From positions 1 through 14,710 of the forward strand of contig JAFZQP010000003.1 of assembly GCA_017620345.1 (NCBI GenBank): a DNA stretch of 14,710 nt, given 5' to 3'. The position numbers and the translations under genes were made by a program. The notes beneath the pieces are model-generated. The model was not told where the DNA came from. It ran no database searches and saw only the letters and a list, made by a program, of their open reading frames with translations. The stretch's first letter is position 1, and every line of letters starts with the position of its first letter. Of the stretch, positions 14,451 to 14,710 are shown in pieces. The stretch comes from Lachnospiraceae bacterium (GTDB lineage: Bacteria; Bacillota_A; Clostridia; Lachnospirales; Lachnospiraceae).

Positions 14451-14710
14451 ATGGCATTATTTGAATCATATGAGAGAAGAGAGCCCCAGATCCTTGCTAA
14501 GCTCAAAGAGTACGGGATCTCATCCATCGAAGAATGTAAAGAGATCTGCGACAAAGCAGGTATTGACGTATATCACCTTATCGAAGGCATTCAGCCCATC
14601 TGTTTCGAGAACGCTAAGTGGGCATACACCGTAGGTGCTGCCATCGCTATAAAGAAGAACTGCCGTAAGGCTTCTGAAGCTGCAGCAGCTATCGGAGAAG
14701 GTCTTCAGGC
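14451..14710 (+). CDS. GGGtGRT family protein, N-terminal part (cut by window end)
   Basis: An open frame with a strong AAGGAGG (14436-14442, 8 nt before ATG) runs off the right edge. The 86 visible residues start MALFESYERREPQILAKLKE and continue GISSIEECKEICDKAGIDVY, GIQPICFENAKWAYTVGAAI, and AIKKNCRKASEAAAAIGEGL. I recognise this as the N-terminus of the GGGtGRT family, which has no settled function and usually sits beside the NifU-like gene. Four cysteines are visible (C29, C33, C51 and C70). The motif that names the family would lie beyond the window, so the call rests on the N-terminus and context. Confidence 0.75.
   Translation, partial: MALFESYERREPQILAKLKEYGISSIEECKEICDKAGIDVYHLIEGIQPICFENAKWAYTVGAAIAIKKNCRKASEAAAAIGEGLQ

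Overview
The window looks like ordinary chromosome from a Gram-positive anaerobe of the class Clostridia, most likely Lachnospiraceae. This is inferred from strong AGGAGG-type ribosome binding sites on most genes, the moderate G+C content, the gene families present, and a NifU-like protein followed by a GGGtGRT-family protein, a pair I associate with that family. Every gene I can support lies on the plus strand. I see no integrase, transposase, CRISPR array or prophage gene.

Left part (1-3429). The 3' end of an unrecognised gene is followed by a near-consensus promoter and yebC (translation/regulatory protein family). The yebC stop codon directly abuts a 790-residue membrane protein with about eleven helices, resembling GT-C glycosyltransferases, and a 330-residue charged cytoplasmic tail.

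Middle gap (3430-3747). This holds a candidate promoter, a roughly 115-nt stretch with two compact inverted repeats of unknown function, tRNA-Thr(CGU), and a stem-loop terminator. It is the least explained DNA in the window.

Central gene run (3748-13659). Eight plus-strand genes follow with gaps of 53 nt or less: argH (last step of arginine synthesis), asd (aspartate-semialdehyde dehydrogenase), a PAS-GGDEF-EAL c-di-GMP protein, a degenerate AAA+/DUF234-like protein, a three-gene polar amino acid ABC importer (lipoprotein, permease, ATPase), and topB (topoisomerase III). They could form one or two operons combining amino acid synthesis, amino acid uptake and second-messenger turnover. The c-di-GMP protein has an intact-looking EAL phosphodiesterase site and a degenerate GGDEF site. 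Its partner has lost the Walker A lysine and a putative nuclease glutamate, so both appear to have drifted from textbook catalysis.

Right end (13660-14710). A short intergenic region with a small palindrome precedes a NifU/IscU-like Fe-S scaffold protein and the start of a GGGtGRT-family gene that runs off the window.

The best candidates for something undescribed are the structured element upstream of the tRNA, the c-di-GMP protein/degenerate ATPase pair, and the long-tailed membrane protein. None can be proved a new system from sequence alone.
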